Notes: generated by a model not told the origin, from the letters alone. A stretch of 64,000 nt of DNA from Eunapius fragilis (GCA_963681505.1 OY811987.1:2253066-2317065), one strand, 5' to 3'. Numbered from the stretch's first letter, positions 1 through 15,300 are shown. Made by a program: numbers and translations.

Positions 1-84
1 GTCACACGTTTTACACTGTTAATCGTTGTAATCAATTCAAAGTAGTGTCTCACTGAGGCTATTACTATTCAGTCATAGAACTAA

Positions 85-305
85 TCACTTTTTAATAATG
101 GTTTTGTTAAATTCCTTGCGCAGCTTGAGTCTGTCTCTAGCTGCAGTGACCCCAAGCTCTGTAAGGAGATCATCACTTGCTGCAAGAAGGTCCTGACCTG
201 TTATGTCGTCATGAAGGAAAGTTTCAACATAACTCTCCATGCCAATGCGTTTGAGAAACGAGGCAACATCTTCTGCACTGTATTCTTCACCAGAAATTAT
301 GGGGA
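85..305 (-). other. Last exon of the RNF213-like gene: C-terminal SAM domain
   Basis: The acceptor TTTTTCAG lies just above 305 and the stop codon TGA at 85-87. The roughly 70 residues fit a SAM fold: EEYSAEDVASFLKRIGM, then SYVETFLHDDITGQDLLA, then LTELGVTAARDRLKLRKEF. The spacing W/F-L...I-G...Y...F...ITG..LL...LGV...G/D-R-KL is the SAM signature. SAM domains make homo- or hetero-oligomers. Known RNF213 proteins end in a different C-terminal domain, so this is a lineage-specific tail. The 59-bp intron before it (306-364) has a clear donor (GTTGGT) and acceptor, which places the exon in this gene rather than a neighbour. Confidence 0.8.
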
Positions 306-3300
306 CTGAAAAAGGAATATCAAATTGGGAAGACATATGTAGCATCAGCAGCAAGACAACCAACCTGGAATTTGTGCCACAGGGGGTACATTGACTGTTG
401 CCTGTGTGGCTATAATAACTGGGATTGGAGAGGGGCTGACTTCTCCGATAGGAAGAATCGGGCTCATGTGATTGTCTTCCGGTACATTTGGTGGGCGAAT
501 AATGACATGAGGTTCTAGCCTCTTCCATAGGTCACCAATGCTGTCATTAAACTGTTCTGCTTCATCTGACTTTGTCAACTGGTTTTCTGCTAATCTCTTG
601 AGTAACCTAGTATGGAAACAATTGTTCAGTGACTCTCGTCTCACTCAACCCACCCATCCATGTTTACAGTGTAATCACACCTCCAAGTTATGATTTGCAA
701 GGGACTAACCTTCGTATAGCCAAAGTAAAGGAAACATAACACTGGATTTGTATGGAAGCAGGTATTAAATTCAAAAACAGTTGCTGTTTGTCCGAAGAGA
801 AAAAGCTTTGTAAATAGTTCAAAATAGTCTGGTTCTGCAGAAAGAAGCACTAAAAATATTTAATGGGGAACAATAAATTCTAGACCTCAGTCAATGGTTC
901 CTTTCCAAGTTTTACTCGGAAGAAGTTCAAAACGGAGTTAATTTGTATCACATAATCGTACAGCTGTTCCAAATCACCTACAGAGAAAGGCAGACTTTGT
1001 GAATAATAAATTCAGCACTGGTTAGATGTATATCCCAACCTTTCCAAGTTTTATCTAGTTGTTGCACTGATGACAAATCTTGCTCACTCATATGAGACTT
1101 AAATATGAAGGGAAGGTCACTGAACTCATATCTTTCATCTTTTACCCACTCGCCAAACAGTTGCATGGTGGATAAAATAGCAGACAGTGGGAGGCCACAC
1201 AACACACGTTCTTGTGCACTTGATAAACCATACACACCAAATTGATTTAAAGCCACATTTTCCGTAATTGGAACTGTGTTACGATCTTGAGTGAAGGACA
1301 GAAGTGACACGTGACTTAGAGCCACTTTTGGAATTGTACTCTGAGCAGAAAGGATCACCCTAGTGGCTGTGACCTCAGGAGTGGTCACACCAGCTCGACT
1401 ATCTTCAGGGGTCAACTGCTTGTCCTCAATCTGTGGAAGCATGCAACTATTAATCCCACATGTTCTCTAAACTGCCTCCCAACCTCCCGGGCTGCAAGCT
1501 CCAAGGCGTACTGCAAGCCTTGTATGACTGCATGCATTGTATTGAGACTAGCACTGTGGAATTCAAGTTCCAACTCCTGCTTCTGAGAGTGGGTTAGAGG
1601 TGCCTGCAGATATGGAAATCAAACTTCAAAGTTATACTTGGGCAGAATATTAACTAAGTACCATTAAAGACACTGAAATATTTTTTGAAGTGTAGCAGTC
1701 AACTGGAGACCTCAATGTACTGACACACATATGGTGATAAAATGGTATTATCTTGAACATTGACAGTATTTTGACTTACCCAGGGCTCTCATTTAAAACA
1801 GTCTTGAATTGAAACAATTTTCTCCTTTCATCAGAACAATCTATCTTATGTTTTCCAATCAAATACATTAGTACAATGTCCTCTTGCAGTCGTTTAAGGT
1901 CATACGCTCTTACTGGACCACAAAAAACTCCACGAGACATGACAACCCCAAGTGGTGCGTGCTGTCTATGCATCAGAGGAATGAGCTCTTCAATCCCATG
2001 AAAGCTGATGGGAAAAAAGAAAAGATTCTCAGTTAAGAATCATATGTCTGATGTGTGCTATAACGTACAGGTTATGTTTATTGGAGACATAGCAGTTGTC
2101 AGATACATCATAGAGGTCTATACTTGAAGACAGTTTGGTGGTAGGGACAAGATGACATAGGTGCTGTGAAGTAGATACAACTGCAAGGAAGTCATTGTGG
2201 AGGCTGCAGATGTCTGATATCACAGCCCAAAGGTAGTCCTTGCATTCACCCCTCCTCGAGGAATCTGATAGAGAAAAGATGTTGATTGTAACAGTTAATT
2301 AAGCAATGATTTACCAGACAGGAGGGAGATGATTAGTGAACTGTCACTTAATGGCGGAATCTTTAGTGTTTTGTTTCTTTCAGATATATCAATATAACTG
2401 TTATAACCAACTGAAATGAACAGTTGTAATAGAATATGGAAAAAGGTGAGGTAAATGTAGTCTTACCTTTTACTTTGTCATATAAGTCATGCAAGGCTGG
2501 ATGCTTACAGATGACATCACCAATTGTGGTAGTCTGCATTTCTTCGTACGTCAGTGTGTGTGCCAACTGAGAGTGCAAAAACCTATAGAACTGGACTAGC
2601 CCTGTTAGGATGCTTTCTCCAGTTTTTAGCCTGTTCCATTCAAAGGCAACTTTGGTAAGCAAATGAAACTCCCCACCCTCTTTCTGCTGGTCAAGACTCA
2701 TCTGCCCAGTTATTTGATATACAAATTCGGTTATCTTCAAGGGTTCAGGGTAGTCACGGCCAAGTACTCTGCAGCAAAGGAGAGCACTCATTCATATATG
2801 CTCATCAACCTATCAGCAAAGCAAAACACTAGCAATACATGTATAATCCTTCTCTCACTTAAGCTGTTGAAACAATTTTGAATCACATCGGGGAAACTAA
2901 AGGCAGAGTAAGTTGATAGTGAAATCTCTAAATGAGCATGTAGCATATACCGTATCATTTGCAGATTTAATTGCAGGCTGGAAGATATGGGTGTACCACT
3001 GTGCCTGGAACTCCTGCAGTTCCTTCCTTGAAGTAAAGCCACCCTGCTCAAGCCAGTCAGCACTTGAGCCAACCTGACACTGTAACTAAGCAAACATTGG
3101 GATAATGTTGAACCCAAACTAAATTAAAGATCAACCCATGTGCCTACTGTTTGCTTTAGGACACTGTTCACAAGATGAGATCTCTCTTCATCAGATAAAA
3201 AGAGAGTTTCTTTCATCAGCCTCCACAAAGACCTCAGCCGAAACACACAGTATCGGTGAGGAGCCTCTGAAGATCCTGTAAGGTCACGTATAGTATGTTC

Positions 3301-6300
3301 TGTTTCTGGCCGACAGAGTAGTGCAACACAGAGACTGCTAAATCCAATCAACAGCAGAAAATAGAACGACGAAAGGGTACATGTACCCAAACCAACATTT
3401 TGCAGATAAAAGCCTTCCAATTGCTGCAATAGATTTGCAGGAGCTCCAACAGCACCTTGCTACAAATGTAGAGGAGACACCACTACACCCAAGCACTCAA
3501 AATGGCAGCACAAACCTTAAAGCAGCTGCTGTGTGTCCCCACCAACTTCTCAGGTGAAAACATGTGATGCCAGAGGTGACTGCTGCTCGAAGAACACATG
3601 ACAACAGCAATCTGATTAGCCACACAGTCTCTAAGATCCCAGTCTGCTGATTCTGTAACAGGCAAAAAAATACTTCAAGCCTTTAATGTCTTTACCAATA
3701 GCCCCCACACACCTTTATGAGCAAGGAGGAGGTCATGGGTGGGTAGGTCACTTTGATTTTCTGTGAGGAAGTGCTTGATGAGGTCAGCATAACACCTGCT
3801 CCCTAAACATTTCAATAAACCTTCTTCGTCTAAAGCACCAGTCAGACTGGGTGAAGTTATCTGGAAAGATATGCATAAAATGATATAAGATTGGAATATC
3901 TTGTTGCACCTTCTTTTTGAAAAAATCGTAGTAGACAACCAACCAAATCATTGCACCAAGCAGGTTCTTTTTCCCAAATTTTAAGCTATAAGAGAAGTGA
4001 TGAAAAACAATTCCAATTTAAACATGGAACAATATCCTATGGATAAGCTCAGTAATACTAGGGTTCAAATTAAGTGGTGAAAGAAATTACAGTCACTCAA
4101 GTGGTCGTAGATAATTATTGAAAGTCACAATCAATGATGATGTGGGTCAAGGAATGCATACTTCAACACCTGGTTCTTTGTGATAAGAATTTGTACACTG
4201 GACATCTTCCCTCTGTGGATTTCAAGCAAGGCCTTCTGCACTGCTGCAAAAGTTGATAGCATATCATTGCTTAGTAGAGTAAAGTTTGACCTCAGAGGAT
4301 CTGTTAGACCCTGCAGAGGAAGGAATGAGAGATCAATGGTGACAGTCATGTAGCTAACCCACCCTCATTTCCTGATGGGCTAGCTGCAAACACGAGATGA
4401 GGCTGCAGTGGGTTTCATATGATCTGGTCATCATGGTAGTGAACTTGGTGGTACTATTCAGCCTCTTGAGCAGGAAGTGGCTAAGGACGAGGTGGTGACA
4501 TCCCATTGGACCTCCACCCCTGCTTGGATCACCCAGGTGTGCATTCACATCGTCATGCAGCATGCTGATCTCGCCGCGGAGACCTCCATCACCACGAGGC
4601 TCCACACATGCACTGAGGCACTCTGCAACTCGCTGGATGATGGCTTGAAGCACAACTTGGAACTCAATGTTTAGGAGAATAACCTCCTCCCCAGTGCAGG
4701 AGGACTGTTTTGTTAATGAGATTAAACACTGTAATAGCTACCTTTCCCAACAGACCTTTAGGACCTTTAGCATCTGCCCTGCAGTACTGATGAGCTTTGG
4801 AAGAGTGTGGTCGCAAGCTTGAAAGCTTTCCAGTAGAGTGACGAAGTACAAATGAGCCAAAGGACTTGTTTCCTCTTTTCTAAAAATGGGAGTCTGCTGA
4901 ACAGAATTGTGCATTGTATTGTTTGACAGAAATGGAACAGGCACCCAGATGCAGCCCTCCATAGCATAATGCTCAATACATTTCAAGTGCTACTAACTAA
5001 TTATGGTAAAAAAAAAATGATGTCTTGGTTACAAATGTAAAAATTATAAATAGCACACAATTGGTTATGAAAATTTTCAATACAATGCAAACACTAGCAG
5101 ACCAAAAAAGACATGGCTCAATACAGCTTTTGGTTCCACCAATTCCTATTTATTTGCCACCCCTCACAATATATTCAGTATTGTGCTGGTTGCAAATATG
5201 GACAGAGACGTAAGTTGCAGTGGGTAGGAAACAATGGGACTCACATATCCATCCAGTTCCAGTGTGAGGGTTGTGTAGAAAGGCGGCACAAATGGCTGAG
5301 AAAACAAAAAGCTAGACTGCCGAACCAATGTGTGTAGTAGAGCGTCGCGATCCTGGGCCAGAAAGAAACAAACCAAATGCAATGCATCAAACAGATAATT
5401 GAACTCCTGCGACTTACTGATTTTTTTCGAAGTCCAGGAGGACAAGCAGTCTTGTCATTATTCATAATGCGTGACATGTAGAGCTTAAACCTTTCCAGGC
5501 TGTGCTGATAGGGATCATCTGCCTTATCATGGTAACCACACCAGTGGTACTGTCTGTTGGCAAGCTCAAAGAAAAAGTTGATGTCGTCTGGTTTGTAACC
5601 TTCATTTTGACTTTGGAAGAAGTGATCCAACAGCCCCTCTATTGCCCTGCACACATGGGACCCAAGTGAGGTTAGGCCCCGTATGCTTTCTGTTGGGGAT
5701 TCAATTAATTCTACTATGCTTTGAAGGCTGCAATTTGTCTTCACCTGAAATCAAAAATGATATAAAATACATGCAGGTGCTACACAAATCTCACCTCAAG
5801 GTTTTCCTCAAAGTGACGGTCACGAAGGTGACTGAAAGTTTGTTCTGCCACTAAATTTGGGTCAGGAAGAAACTGCAGTAGCATAAACACTGCCTGCATA
5901 ATGTTCAACATTGTTGTAGAGGCACTTGTGTCAGTGCTACTATTTAGTGTACTACTGATGTGACTGCCCAACATCCCCACCAGGTCCCTGTAGTGATGAT
6001 ACCAAGAGGTCATTGCATTAGAACAGCCACACTTTTCCTGCAGCTCCTGACAGGCTGCCATTAGGTAGTGAAAGAGAACTTGGATGGCAATGTGACCCAA
6101 GAACTGTTGAGAAGGCACAATGCTTGCAGAAGCTATTGAAAGTTCAGGCCTTTGGATGGGGAAATGTGTATAAATGGCAGATTCCAACTTATGAACCTCA
6201 ATGATCTGACCCAGAAGGTGGATGACCTTCAAGAGGTCCAAATCTTTGGCTCGACAATACACATGCAGCCAAAAAACTTTGTCAACATTTTTCATCCTTT

Positions 6301-9300
6301 CGAAGTTACCAAAATATGCTTTTACTATGAATTCTTTAAATTTGTCATCTGAGCTGTAAAGTTGTAAGTTGAACTTGTAGGAAAGGAAGGAGTCAAAGTA
6401 CATTGCCCACAATTTATCATTGTCCTGCAGTTCAGTCATGAAAACAGTGATAATACTTTTATCACCCTGAAAATAGATAGCAAAAATTCTAAAACATATG
6501 CAGTACAAAGGTTAATGGATGGATTGCAGTACTGACCCTTAATTTCGATTATTTCAATTCATATTAAAAGATTGCACATAAAAATGCCCTCCAAACACAC
6601 ATATGCTGTAAACTAGCATATTATGGTTTCGACTTCTATGAATTCTAGAAATGTAGCATTTCTATGGCACTACTGACAGTAAAGGCTGACATACGCGGGT
6701 CGACTTCCTGCCGATTTATCGCCAGCAACTCAAATGAATATGCGTAAAAACTCAATAAAACTTTAGTTTACTGAATTCTCACTCGTATTCATTTGAGTTG
6801 CAGGCGATAAATCGACAGAAAGTCGACCTGTGTATGTCGGCCTTAAGAGGCAAGGAGGTGAATTGATATACATTATAGTATCTTCATCACAGTTAGTACA
6901 ATCTACAAGGTAACTATTGCCAAATTAGTATTACTTTCCAATCAATACAAACTGTGCTTAACATAGTTACTAAAATGAACTGGATGCTAGCCAGATAAAC
7001 ATATTGAAATTAAAAACACACAACCATACCTTCTGGTGCTGTACTGTCACGTTCTGTAACACATTTTGATGCAATTGGTTGATTAAATCATTAGAATCGT
7101 AGGATTTTTTTTTGTCACTACACAGCTCAATATTCGACTCAATACTGTCAAAAATGATTCTAAAGAATGGGAAGGTTTCACTAGAAATTGTGACATATGA
7201 AGGCAATGCACCACTAAGAAATCTAATGTCTGTGAACTCAGGAAGAGGCAGAAGCTCCAGTATACCCCAAAACAGTTTCTGCAACATGCCATAATTTTGG
7301 TGTAGAGTATCAAGGTTACAATTCTCAATGACCTTTGACAACATCACTATTAAGAAATCAGAAAAATCACTCTGGACAGCTGTTTGCATGGATTCTATAA
7401 TGCCATGTGATGCTCCATGGGACGTTGCAAGTAGAATAATTTTCCGAAGGTAATTAAGAACCATACCTTGTTCAAAGTATGAACAAAATTTATCACAAAG
7501 TATTGAACCAACCTCTGTTTCGACCAGCAAATGCTCTATCTGATTAGACCGCTCAGTTAAGAACACTACACTCTCTTGAAAAGCTAGTGATACTGTATGA
7601 GATACTTTAGGTGCAATAGCAACTAGACCTTTCTTAATGGTCTGTACCAATGAGTTAGTTAATGAGCTTTCTTGGGATGGAATACAACTATATGTTATCC
7701 AATGCCTCATATTGAAACCATCCACGTGTTCTTGCAAAGTGTGTAGGAAAGTGTGGTCCCATCCAGTTACAAAGAGTGAAGGATAGCACAGACTGTGAAG
7801 CTGCAATGTGGGGTTACCAACCAAAATGAGAAACAACTTCCTTCTGTGTACAGAACCAGATTCAGATTCTTCAATCAATATTCGGACATAGTTTAATTTT
7901 GCACATGTGACCTCATCCATATTTGCTATGAGCAGTAATATGTGTTTGTCAGAACTTACAAATTGATCCAAACAATAACGAATGCTCTCAGATGGAAGGC
8001 GGGATACATTATTAATTTCAATGCTCGAATCAGGAGCACTACCCTGCAGTGGGTCTATCTCCTGAAGTGTAGACACTTTCAACAGCTGGGAGACTGTGAA
8101 ACAACTTGCAAAACAGAGGATTTTTGTTGAGCAGCATATCCTTTAGAAATAGAAAGAGGATAAAAACTTTTACATACAAAAGAATATTGCATACCCTTCA
8201 ACAGAAACATATCTTTTCAGAAGGTGCTTTAGTGAGAAGTGAACTTGACTGCCAAGGTAGCTTTGCAAATAAGGTGGTGGAATATTTTTGAGATGTGTTA
8301 TCAGTCCTACTGTTGTCATAAGCTGCATGAGCCTTTTGTACATATACATAACAAGCCACAGTGTTGCCAATTTTATAGTAAAACGTCCCATCATTGAAGT
8401 AATGCCCGATTGAACGTCAAAGATGGCAGAAAATCCATCATAAATACCATTGTGCACAGACTGCTCTGTCAGGCTATCAATTGTGTACTCAAATACGTCA
8501 CCGTCATTTCGTATCTTCATCAACAGATACCGGGCATCCATGGCTAGCTCTAGAGGATCTATTAGGTGCTGAGTACAAAGAAGATATAACAGAATACTAC
8601 CTAAACAAATATCTCACAATGCTTACAGAGCTAAACCTGAATCCAGCACGACTTCTTAACTCAGCTACTATTCTTCTTAAAAAGAGCACACCTGGATCCA
8701 CTCCACTCTGCTTATACACCTCCACACTCTCATCGCCATGCATACTGAGATCACGTTTTGTGGGCAACATCGACAGCACTAAAGAGTCAATAGTGCTGTC
8801 GTCTTGAAAGCCACAGAAACTTTGGGGTCCACCACAAGTAGTTGCGAATTCTTTAACCTGGAATAAATACACAACTTCAAATATTTGAATAACCAAGCTG
8901 AAAAATTCACCTTGCTCTTTGCAATCAACACAATGTCTCTCAAGCAAGGAGGTTGAACACTCAATGCAGCCTCCAGAAGGTTAGAGTGAGTGATAAAGTA
9001 CTTCTCAAACCTATTCAGAAGTGGAGCAGGTGTTCTGTCAAGGTCCGACTTCTTGATCACAACAGCACACTGGAAGTGTGGATGAACTTTGCAAGGCCTT
9101 GTGTGGTCACCGATTGCAATGTTTGCATAATACTGAACGCCTGTAGTTGGGTCATCAATCCTACGGAACCTCTGATTGAATAGGTCATAGAAACTCTCGT
9201 GGATTGCATCAGCCTGACTCATAACAACAGTGTATCCTTCCGCCATGTATTTACGTACAGCTGCTATCATGCTGACCTAAAAAAAGTGTACAAAGTGAAG

Positions 9301-12300
9301 AGTAATAGAGGTGACCATAAAACTCTTACCTTTTGTGAATGGTCTGCAGAGCGGTCTGTGCATATGAACCTGGTGCTCTCTATCTTTAGTATATCAAAGG
9401 CAAATAAGAAACGTAACACAGACTCATCTTCTGAGGCATCAATGAACAGTTTGTAGCGAACTTCATTTGACATATGCTCATCTCCAGTGAAGGTGTCCTG
9501 TGCTTTGCAGCACTGTGCATCCTGAATGCTGGCACGTACAATATCAACAATGCTTCTCTTTGATACACGGTCAAAATTCTAAAAAAAAAAAATGGTAATT
9601 AGTTACCTATTCTACAATATCATGCAGCACTTACATCTGGAAGAAATATTTTACATACATCAGCAAACTGGTTGGAACCATTGAAATTTCTTTCCAAACC
9701 TTCCATTATAACCTGGGGTGATAACATTTCACTGCGGTGGTTGCGAAGGTAATAAATAAAGTAGATAAAGTCCCTCAGGCCAAAGAGCTTTTTGGTAGGG
9801 GCAGGTTTTACCATCATGTTCCAATATGCATTGCATAACCTTGTGATTACATTGATATCGTCTTGCCCTGGGGAAGGAATGCCATCAGCTATGTTAGTGA
9901 AGCACCCCTTAGCTAAGGTGATGAGATCGTTTTTGGACATTTCTGAACGAAATAGTGTGACTGCACGGTTCATCTTAGCAGCATCAAGCATGTGGTTAGA
10001 AGTGGCAACAAAGGACACTTGAGGGTTATCAAGGTAGGAGTGTAGTACTTTCAGAGATTCATGACGTTCATCTGGCAGACCAGCTTCATCAATGCACACA
10101 ACACAATTCATTTGAAGATTGGCACTCGTGTATTTATTTTGTCGATCGATAGCACGCTGGAATACTGTGTCTATTTCATGGGATGTGCTCTGCCGTGAGC
10201 ATTGGTAATAGTACAGAGTTAAGGAAGGAAAGAGGTGTGTGTTCCGAAATAGCAACGATTTTGAATCTTTTCCCTTGAGATTCGAGATCACAATGTTGAA
10301 TGAAAGGGTTTTTGATGCGCCTGGGGGTCCGACAATTATCAATGGTATACGGGTTCCTATACAAAGAATGGCAGCAAATAGATTTTCTTTAAGTGCTTCT
10401 GTCCTTGCAATTCCTGGTGGAAGATACACTTGGTTTGAGAACCAGTCTAGTTCTTCGTGGAAAGCATCAAAGAATGTCATTGAGCTTGATGAGCAGGATC
10501 TATCAATTAGTTCTATGTACTTCGCTCTGAAATTATCATCAAGTCGCAAATAATATGCAATGCCAATAGCCACCAATATGCCTCTTTTATGATGATCTGC
10601 ATCCCTCCCATATTGCTTGTATTTGTTATATACACGCATAAGCCACTGATACAGTGTCATCACTCGCTGTATGTCCCGCTGACTGACACAACTCTTGGAT
10701 GCCTTGTGAGCCTCATCCTCTGTGGCACCACAATTAATCAAATGCTGCATAGAAAATTCACGAATGGCCTTTTGGCTGGTTGAAATTAGTGATGTAAGAA
10801 TAGCAACCTCATGATTGAGCATGTTCTTGTTTATTAGCTTCAGCTTTTCATTGATATAGGCAACTTCTTGTTCGTCATTTAGCGATCCATAATCCCATGT
10901 TAGAAGGTTTAACGTTGGGTGTAGTTTGTGGACACTGTATGAACTCTTCACCCAGGAATGTTCATAAAAGGCAAGGCTGTTACCTCGATGAGGATTACAA
11001 GCAGCTACAATGAACAAATTACGTGGAATGGGCTGTGGGTGTGAATGGTGTTGGAATAAGGTTTGGTAATATGGGTACTTACATCTCCATCTAACATCTT
11101 ATCAACGATGATTTCTTTAAAAAGCCCAGGGCAGGATGATGCATTCATTTCATCAAAAAATATCTGTGGTGATAAAGATGGTAAGTAATATTACATTAAT
11201 GGAGTGAGCAAGTAAGCTTACTGTAACAAACGGAGTATTATCTGAAGGATCTGAAGGTGTGGATTCTGATGTAGATGCTTGAAGTATATCAAACTGGCTT
11301 TGAAGTAAATTGGCACGTGCAAATGCTGGTTGCAAAATTTTCCTGACATCAGTAGGCGTGAGAGCTGTTGTAAAAATGAAGAAAAAAAATGAATTCAATA
11401 ATTGCAGCTTATTTCATACTTACAGGCATGGACATTCACTTTGTAGAATGTACTTGCAATACGAGTTGAAAATAAAGCGTGGAGAAAATTGGCCACAGTC
11501 TAGACCATAATACGTTGATTATGAGTGGTATACAAGTCTACATGTATATTGGTTACCTGAGATGTAGGTTCATTACATGCTTGGGTTACACACTCCTCCA
11601 GACCCAGTCCTCGGTAGTCCTTGCACATTTGAAGCAGTGGAATAAGGGGAATGTGTCTGGAAATGTTACGCACTACCCTGTCATAAAGCAGGTCATACAC
11701 TGGCTTCCCGCCGCCATGTTGCTGATTGCATAACAGGACCATATCATCATGTGTGATGGTGTCATCGCTACTTAGAGCTTCCACAATGCGGATGCACTTC
11801 TAAATAACATGATTGTAAGAGATAATATAATCATCCTTAAATTTAATCCTCGATGTTGTAGAGATTAAAACATGTGTAGCACACAGCTTTATCATGTCTA
11901 TTGTCTGAATACGAGAGATTATAATGCAAGGTTCTAAGTAAATTACATGGTATATGGTTTGCAAACATAATAAGATGTTCATACATTTCTGAGCTTATTC
12001 TTACCTCATAGTCATCACTGACTGTTAATTCACCAAATACTCGCTCCAAATAATGAATTACATCTTCTTTGGCTTTGTCAAACACTAGAACAATTGCAGA
12101 ATTCCAAAGTTTTGAAAGCATCTCAATTAAGGCTGTCTTTCCAACTCCAGTCTCTCCTTCTATAATAACTGGAACTCCACACATCCGTCTCTCATTAATG
12201 TTCAGCATTTTAAGTGTGTAGTCAAGTGTCAGTACATAATTGGATTCAACAATAGCTTTAAGGCGTTTTTTTGAATTTAGTGGAATCCCCAGTGCTTTTG

Positions 12301-15300
12301 ACAATAGTCCATGTAAGATTTCAGCAGAATATTGATCCCTGAAAATGTGGTGCATGCAACATTATCTACTCAATTCAGGAAGATAGTTAATTTACACACC
12401 TAATGGTGTGGATTGTAATTCCAATGCTTGTTAACTTCATTTTCTCCTCCTCAGTTAGCTTTTCTGGATGAAGTGTAATGAAAGTAATGGTGCCTCCTCC
12501 ATCCACACATTCATATAGAAGCTTTAAAAAAGAAGGGTAACAAATGTATGAATTGTTTGTGTGCATCATGTGCATTGGCTAGAAGTTCATTGCAACTATT
12601 AAATATAGTCCAAACCACATTATTCCCTATGATATACAAATCGGGGATTTAAAGGGACCAAGTGTGATATTATAAAATTTTCCAGAAAGGAGTATATAAG
12701 TGCAGTTGAAATGTTCACATATTTAAAACTCCAGTCCAAGGTAATTCATGATGGACAGACCCGTGCATAAGAAAGACGTTATAGAGGATCTAGGTGTGTG
12801 AAATAATTTGAAAACTTGGAAAAAAAAAAAGAATTTAGCTATTTTATCTCTTTAAAAATTGTAAAAAATAGTTTGGGATTATACTCCCCATACAGGCAAT
12901 TTAATAGTAGTGAATGGAGAATTGCAAAAGAAAGATTGTGAAGGATACTGATCTGGTCCTGCCTCTGCTTGATTAGGTATAGACAACCTTCAACTTAATA
13001 GATATAATGCAACAATTTAACACGAACCAAGAACACCCCACTGCAAACATACAGTCTTTTATATCCTGCAACACCTTACAGGATTGTTGAGGAGTCCGTG
13101 TGAAGGTCAAATGCATCAAGCACTTACTAACAATACTAGAAAGGGATTAACCTAACACCACCTATAAAAAACACAATATATATAGTCTATATTCTTATGC
13201 ATGATCACAACACTTGTACTTAGCATGTGTTGTGATCATGCATAACACACATGACATCAGTGGGAGTCCCCACAATCCCTCATGCCCTTCCCTTCCTCTC
13301 CGGTAGCAAACTCGTTTGCTGCACCATTAGATCCTAGTGCCCTTGATAATGCATCAGCATTTCCATTTGTCATCTCGATGCACAACAGTGAAACCGGGAA
13401 TTTCTATCCTTGAGTTTATCCATCCAAACTAGAGAACGATGATCTGTTTCAACCGTGCAAGGTCTGCCGATTTGAAAGGCATGCATTACTAGTTTAATCG
13501 CCAAGCATTCCTTTTCAATGGTGGAATAAGGTTCCTCTCGTGGTTGCAACTTTTTACTGTAATATGCGATTGGGTGGCCATCTCCCTCCTCACTCCTGAC
13601 TCAACACAGCTCTGAAACCATGGTCAGAAGCATCAGTCTGGAGTATGAATGGTTTATCGAAATTTGGACTGCAAAGTAGTGGGGAACAGCATAGTATGTG
13701 TTTTAGTTTCCCAAACACTCGATGGCATTGCTCTTAACACTATTTTAGCATCAATGAGAAAGTGATTTTATAAGAATAGGTTGCTATTCATTAGCCATCT
13801 TTGCGCCCAGCAATTTTAATGATCTCATAAGTAAAACTGCTCATGATTTTCACTGTGCTGTGGCAGAGTTTTGTGACAAATTCTAAACAACAAAGATTTG
13901 CTAAGTGATGATACAGGTGATGATGGTAAAGGTGATGATGGTAAAGAAAAAGATGAGGAAGTTCAAAGCACATCCTCTCAGGTCAGTCCTGAGCAGCTTC
14001 TTGTAAATTGGTTATTGTTGGATGCTCTTAACCTGCTGTACAACTCTACCTATCATCTCTACGACACATTTCCCGAGGTTTGCAAGGTGTATTCAATTGC
14101 AGTTGCAATTCCTATTAGTACATGTACTACAGAACGCTCGTTTTCTGCCCTAAAACGCGTTTAAATTCCACACCTAAGAATATGTAACACATAGTAACTA
14201 TCAATTAAGGTTAGTTAATGATCTTGGAATGCACTACTAAGAATTGCCCTGATGTTGGCTCTAACAAGGGTCAGGTTTAGCCTCCCATGTAGAGCTGCGA
14301 TGGCTATGGACTTTGGGCAGTTCGGTCTGGTACCCAATCGGAAGCAAGATGAGATATCTTCTGTACCCCAGCAACCATATGTCTCCACTGCAAGTGGGAT
14401 GGACACCCATTCCAGTTCAGCACATTTGGCATCATTGGACCTATGCTTGCGTTCCTCGATGGCAAAGGCTACAGACCTCGCTGTCACACTCACTTCAGGT
14501 AAACTGTTAGAAACTAGTGGTGATGTGACAGTGAAGTCGAATGCAGCCGGCTTGCCCATCATCCAATTTTCAGCAAGAACATCAGCTGGTCATTTGCTGT
14601 GCTCATGAAGACCATAACCACTCCCCACCTCTACCTGCTCATGAAGACCATAACCACTCCCCACCTCTACCTGAACACCAATCAAGGCTCGTCGGCATGA
14701 CTCCACAAAAACATCCCGTAGCCTGTTATGTCAGATGACCACATCACCTCCGTGCTTGCATGTCAATGTGGTCCAAAGAATGGGCTGGTGTCCTGCTATT
14801 TAACATTGAACATGAGGCACCAAATATGGGGATGTCATGCTTTGCAATGACTGTTACAAGGACTTTATTTCATTGCAAACTTCTACCATGGCTTCAACAA
14901 GTGTTTGAATCTTTACAGTAAGGGTCTCTGGGGGAATGGTGCAGGGGGAACAGACTAAAAATGAGACTAACATGAGAGTAACAAAACTAAGATCTCAGAA
15001 AAATATTTAGAAGAGATTAAATTACAAGTAGGGAGAGATTGTTTTGAGTGTGGAAGTAGCAAAGAGGCTAGGGAGAAGTATGCTTGCGGGGGGCAAACCA
15101 TTTTGCAAAAGTAAGCCTAATAACTGATAAAGCAGAAATTCTTGCTGAAGACAGACGGGAAATTCATACAATGCTAGCTAAAATGGATTCAGATATTGAT
15201 GACCATGCAAGTATTCTTTTCTGTTGAATAGAGGCTTGCTCTAATACATCACATGTACCGTAGCATCAACGTCTTGTAAAGCGGCCTTGTTCATTGCATG

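Noticed and set aside
5113..5337. Plus-strand ORFs inside the RNF213-like gene
   Set aside because: Antisense shadows of minus-strand exons with spliced continuity.
13898..14163. Host gene for the 88-codon ORF
   Set aside because: The TTERSFSALKR signature marks it as an hAT transposase fragment, antisense in an intron.
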